From: a virus
DNA length: 49,760 nucleotides
Strand: one strand, 5' to 3'
IMG/VR virus record: IMGVR_UViG_3300036791_000553
Coordinates: 1-49,760 of that record
Shown: positions 48,126 to 49,760 of the stretch, one piece after another
Numbering within the stretch: the first letter of the stretch is position 1
How the letters are laid out: every line of letters begins with the position of its first letter
Position numbers and translations under genes: made by a program
The notes under the pieces: model-generated
Databases searched by the model: none
The model's input: only the letters and a program-made list of their open reading frames with translations
What the model was told of the DNA's origin: nothing

Positions 48126-48608
48126 ATGTCCAGTCTGCTTGATCTCGGCCCATTGACCGAGGATGTAGAAATACGCGGGAAAAAGCTGACCGTCCACGGG
48201 CTCACTGCTGCCGATTTTTTCAAATTGTTTGCCGAGTTCCCAGACATGGGACAGGCGATGGGCCAACTCGGGAGCAGCGGGATGCTGAACATGGCGCCGG
48301 ACCTGATCGCCAAGGTCATCGCAATGGTGACGGGTGATGCCGACAACAAGGATGTCGAGGCCAAGGCGAAGCTACTGGGTGCAGCCGATCAGTTAACGAT
48401 CTTGTCAGCGGCGCAGCGGTTGTCGTTTCCGCAAGGCTTCGGCCCTTTCGTCGAGGAGATCACGAAGCTAATGGGTACGATGCCGGTGCCTACGATCCCG
48501 TCCGAGAATACGGGCGCGTCGGCGAACTCCTCGCGCGCGCAATCCAGCGCGTCATTGCAGACGGAGTCTCCTGGCATGACGCGTGGAATCTCACCCCGCG
48601 TCAACTAA
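48126..48608 (+). CDS. Tail assembly chaperone, gpG-like (upstream frame)
   Basis: 160 residues in the zero frame. Helical N-terminal block (LTVHGLTAADFFKLFAEFPDMG) and position between major tail protein and tape measure are typical. Near its end a -1 frame opens that continues past its stop to 48742, as in the lambda gpG/gpGT pair. The C-terminal part after the slip point is Ser/Thr-rich and less conserved, which fits a terminated product. Confidence 0.7.
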   Translation: MSSLLDLGPLTEDVEIRGKKLTVHGLTAADFFKLFAEFPDMGQAMGQLGSSGMLNMAPDLIAKVIAMVTGDADNKDVEAKAKLLGAADQLTILSAAQRLSFPQGFGPFVEEITKLMGTMPVPTIPSENTGASANSSRAQSSASLQTESPGMTRGISPRVN

Positions 48609-48742
48609 GCGCTTGGGTCCAACTCAGCGAGCGCAATCGCCAACTCCAGTTGGCTCACGAGTTCATCAATCTGCGTGCCGCCCAGGCTGATAACAAGCCT
48701 GCGCAAGAGCATCTCAATCGGCTGATCAAGGGCAGCGAATGA
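48126..48742 (+). CDS. Tail assembly chaperone gpGT-like product by -1 frameshift
   Basis: A -1 frame with no ATG of its own carries a helical, conserved-looking sequence (GELLARAIQRVIADGVSWHD, then LTPRQLSAWVQLSERNRQL) and ends at TGA 48740-48742, overlapping the next ATG. It is open upstream far enough to be joined to the gpG frame. The heptamer CCCTTTC (48443-48449) sits in the right frame (C CCT TTC) for a -1 slip; the exact slip site is inferred. The fusion recruits tail tube subunits to the tape measure. Confidence 0.65.
48443..48449 (+). promoter_or_regulatory. Candidate -1 slippery heptamer CCCTTTC
   Basis: CCC TTT C fits the X XXY YYZ rule in the gpG reading frame (codons CCT, TTC). 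Slipping would lead into the open -1 frame. No stem-loop was confirmed downstream. Confidence 0.5.
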
Positions 48743-49200
48743 AAGTTGCTGTATCCGGCCCAGATTTAACAAGCGCGTTGCAGAAGGGCGCACTCCAGAC
48801 TGCGGCGCAAGTCCGTGCGCGCATGCTGGAGACTGCTAATGTGGCGTCGGCTGAGATATTGCAGCGCGGCCGGGCCGACATCAGTGGCGCGGGCAAATTC
48901 GGATCGCGGTGGACGCAAGGTCTAACCGCCGATATCAGCGAGCAGAAGGACACTGTAACGATCACCGTGCGCGAGGCGGTGCCATATTGGACGGTGTTCC
49001 AGTACGGAAAGGTCATTCATGGGAAGCCGTTGCTCTACTTCAAGCCGGACCGGCCCATCCTGGTCCGCGGCAAGGAAACCAACCCGGCGGTCATCAGCAA
49101 ATACAGTGTCACCATCCCCAAAAAATTCCATCTGGTTGAGATCTGTCAGGACGTTGGGCAGCGGCTGGGGCAGTTGTACCGCGTGACGGCATCGGGATAG
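48739..49200 (+). CDS. Tail completion/minor tail protein, 153 aa
   Basis: ATG 48739 overlaps the stop of the frameshifted chaperone (ATGA). The block AEILQRGRADISGAGKFGSRWTQGL and the later VPYWTVFQYGKVIHGKPLLYF resemble HK97 gp10-like or DUF6441-type minor tail proteins. The usual place of gp10 is before the major tail gene; here it lies after the chaperone genes, next to the tape measure. Annotated from pattern and neighbours. Confidence 0.55.
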   Translation: MKVAVSGPDLTSALQKGALQTAAQVRARMLETANVASAEILQRGRADISGAGKFGSRWTQGLTADISEQKDTVTITVREAVPYWTVFQYGKVIHGKPLLYFKPDRPILVRGKETNPAVISKYSVTIPKKFHLVEICQDVGQRLGQLYRVTASG

Positions 49201-49204
49201 AACC

Positions 49205-49760
49205 ATGGCCGACGACATCGTCCAGAAAATCATAATCCAAGCCGATGACCAGGCAACGCCGGTCATCAATAATGTTGCGCAACAGGCGAAGCAGGCCTTT
49301 TCTCAATTATCGCAAGCCGGTCAAACTGCGGGGGATGGCACTCAGAAGCTTGCCGCAAGTTTCGATGACCTGTCAAAATCAACTCAAACTGTATCGACCG
49401 GAGCCAAGCAGGTTGCAACTGGCTTCGATGGCATTGATCAGATTGTTTCATCTATTCAATCGCGTAATCCTGGGAAAAGCTTTGAAGATATCAAAGCCAG
49501 CGTGCTGGCCGCTTCCGTCGCGTTTACTGGTACCACGCAGGCTGCGCAGCAGCATGGCGCGGCTCTCAATGAGACAGGACAAGCTGCGGAGCATACATCC
49601 ACCTCCATGCGCGGGCTACAGGGGGAAGCGCGAGCATTAAGAGAAGCATTTAATCTAACTGGTCTTGCTGGTGGAGGGGTTGCTGCCGGCTTAATCAATA
49701 TAGGATTGCATCTCGGCGTAGTTGCTGCCGGCTTCGTGGCTGTTGGTGCAGCTATTTACG
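49205..49760 (+). CDS. Tape measure protein, N-terminal part (3' end outside window)
   Basis: ATG 49205 begins MADDIVQKIIIQADDQATPV, a start typical of tape measure proteins (interaction with chaperones). Gln/Ala-rich helices follow (NVAQQAKQAFSQLSQAG), then hydrophobic GLAGGGVAAGLINIGLHLGV near the end. The frame is open to the last base. The C-terminal portion is read at 1-2073 in a phase that needs 3n+2 missing bases. Confidence 0.85.
   Translation, partial: MADDIVQKIIIQADDQATPVINNVAQQAKQAFSQLSQAGQTAGDGTQKLAASFDDLSKSTQTVSTGAKQVATGFDGIDQIVSSIQSRNPGKSFEDIKASVLAASVAFTGTTQAAQQHGAALNETGQAAEHTSTSMRGLQGEARALREAFNLTGLAGGGVAAGLINIGLHLGVVAAGFVAVGAAIY

Overview
The window reads as an almost complete genome of a temperate tailed phage with a siphovirus-like gene order. 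A tape-measure gene runs off the right end (49205 onward) and its missing C-terminal part enters at the left end (1-2073), and an undivided attP site lies in the interior. I therefore read it as a circular or circularly permuted free phage genome cut inside the tape-measure gene, not an integrated prophage. The two tape-measure pieces do not join in frame directly, so a short stretch (3n+2 bases) is probably outside the window. The host is probably an alphaproteobacterium of the Rhizobiales (Bradyrhizobium-like): tail, capsid and integrase proteins resemble, from memory of such families, rhizobial prophage proteins. This host call is inference.

Layout. 1-11240: end of the tape measure, conserved tail-tip proteins, several fibre-like receptor-binding candidates and an HNH gene. 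11272-13431: accessory region with a second homing-endonuclease-like gene, a YkgJ-type cysteine-cluster protein, a minus-strand pair (membrane protein plus a 59-residue LuxR-type HTH protein) and a plus-strand pair ending in a YdaS/Cro-like HTH. 13402-15174: lysogeny module with a GIY-YIG-type protein, attP (3' half of a tRNA-Thr gene between two pairs of direct repeats), integrase and an excisionase-like HTH. 15250-19218: leftward early operon with YqaJ-type exonuclease, RecT annealing protein and many small coupled genes. 19311-20032: genetic switch, an XRE repressor leftward and a Cro-like HTH rightward, with several copies of a 17-bp dyad operator. 20056-24975: VRR-NUC nuclease, ParB-like protein, ParB/MT-A70 fusion, a DUF1376 replication-type protein with an internal iteron cluster that may be the origin, and the remnant of a deleted cytosine methyltransferase. 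25047-25619: a NusG-like protein just before the late genes.

25681-49760: rightward late operon. It holds small and large terminase, a group of tiny membrane proteins, a possible GH114-like glycosidase, two paralogous holin-like proteins and a three-domain endolysin. Portal, head morphogenesis, protease/scaffold, cement protein and major capsid follow. Then, unusually placed inside the head module, comes a 7.3-kb cassette of fibre/adhesin-like genes (38446-45745) that includes a 958-residue protein with about 27 copies of a 22-residue Asp-rich repeat. After it come head completion, neck, tail terminator, major tail protein, a frameshifted tail chaperone pair, tail completion and the start of the tape measure. 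Most genes overlap by ATGA or GTGA, which implies strong translational coupling.
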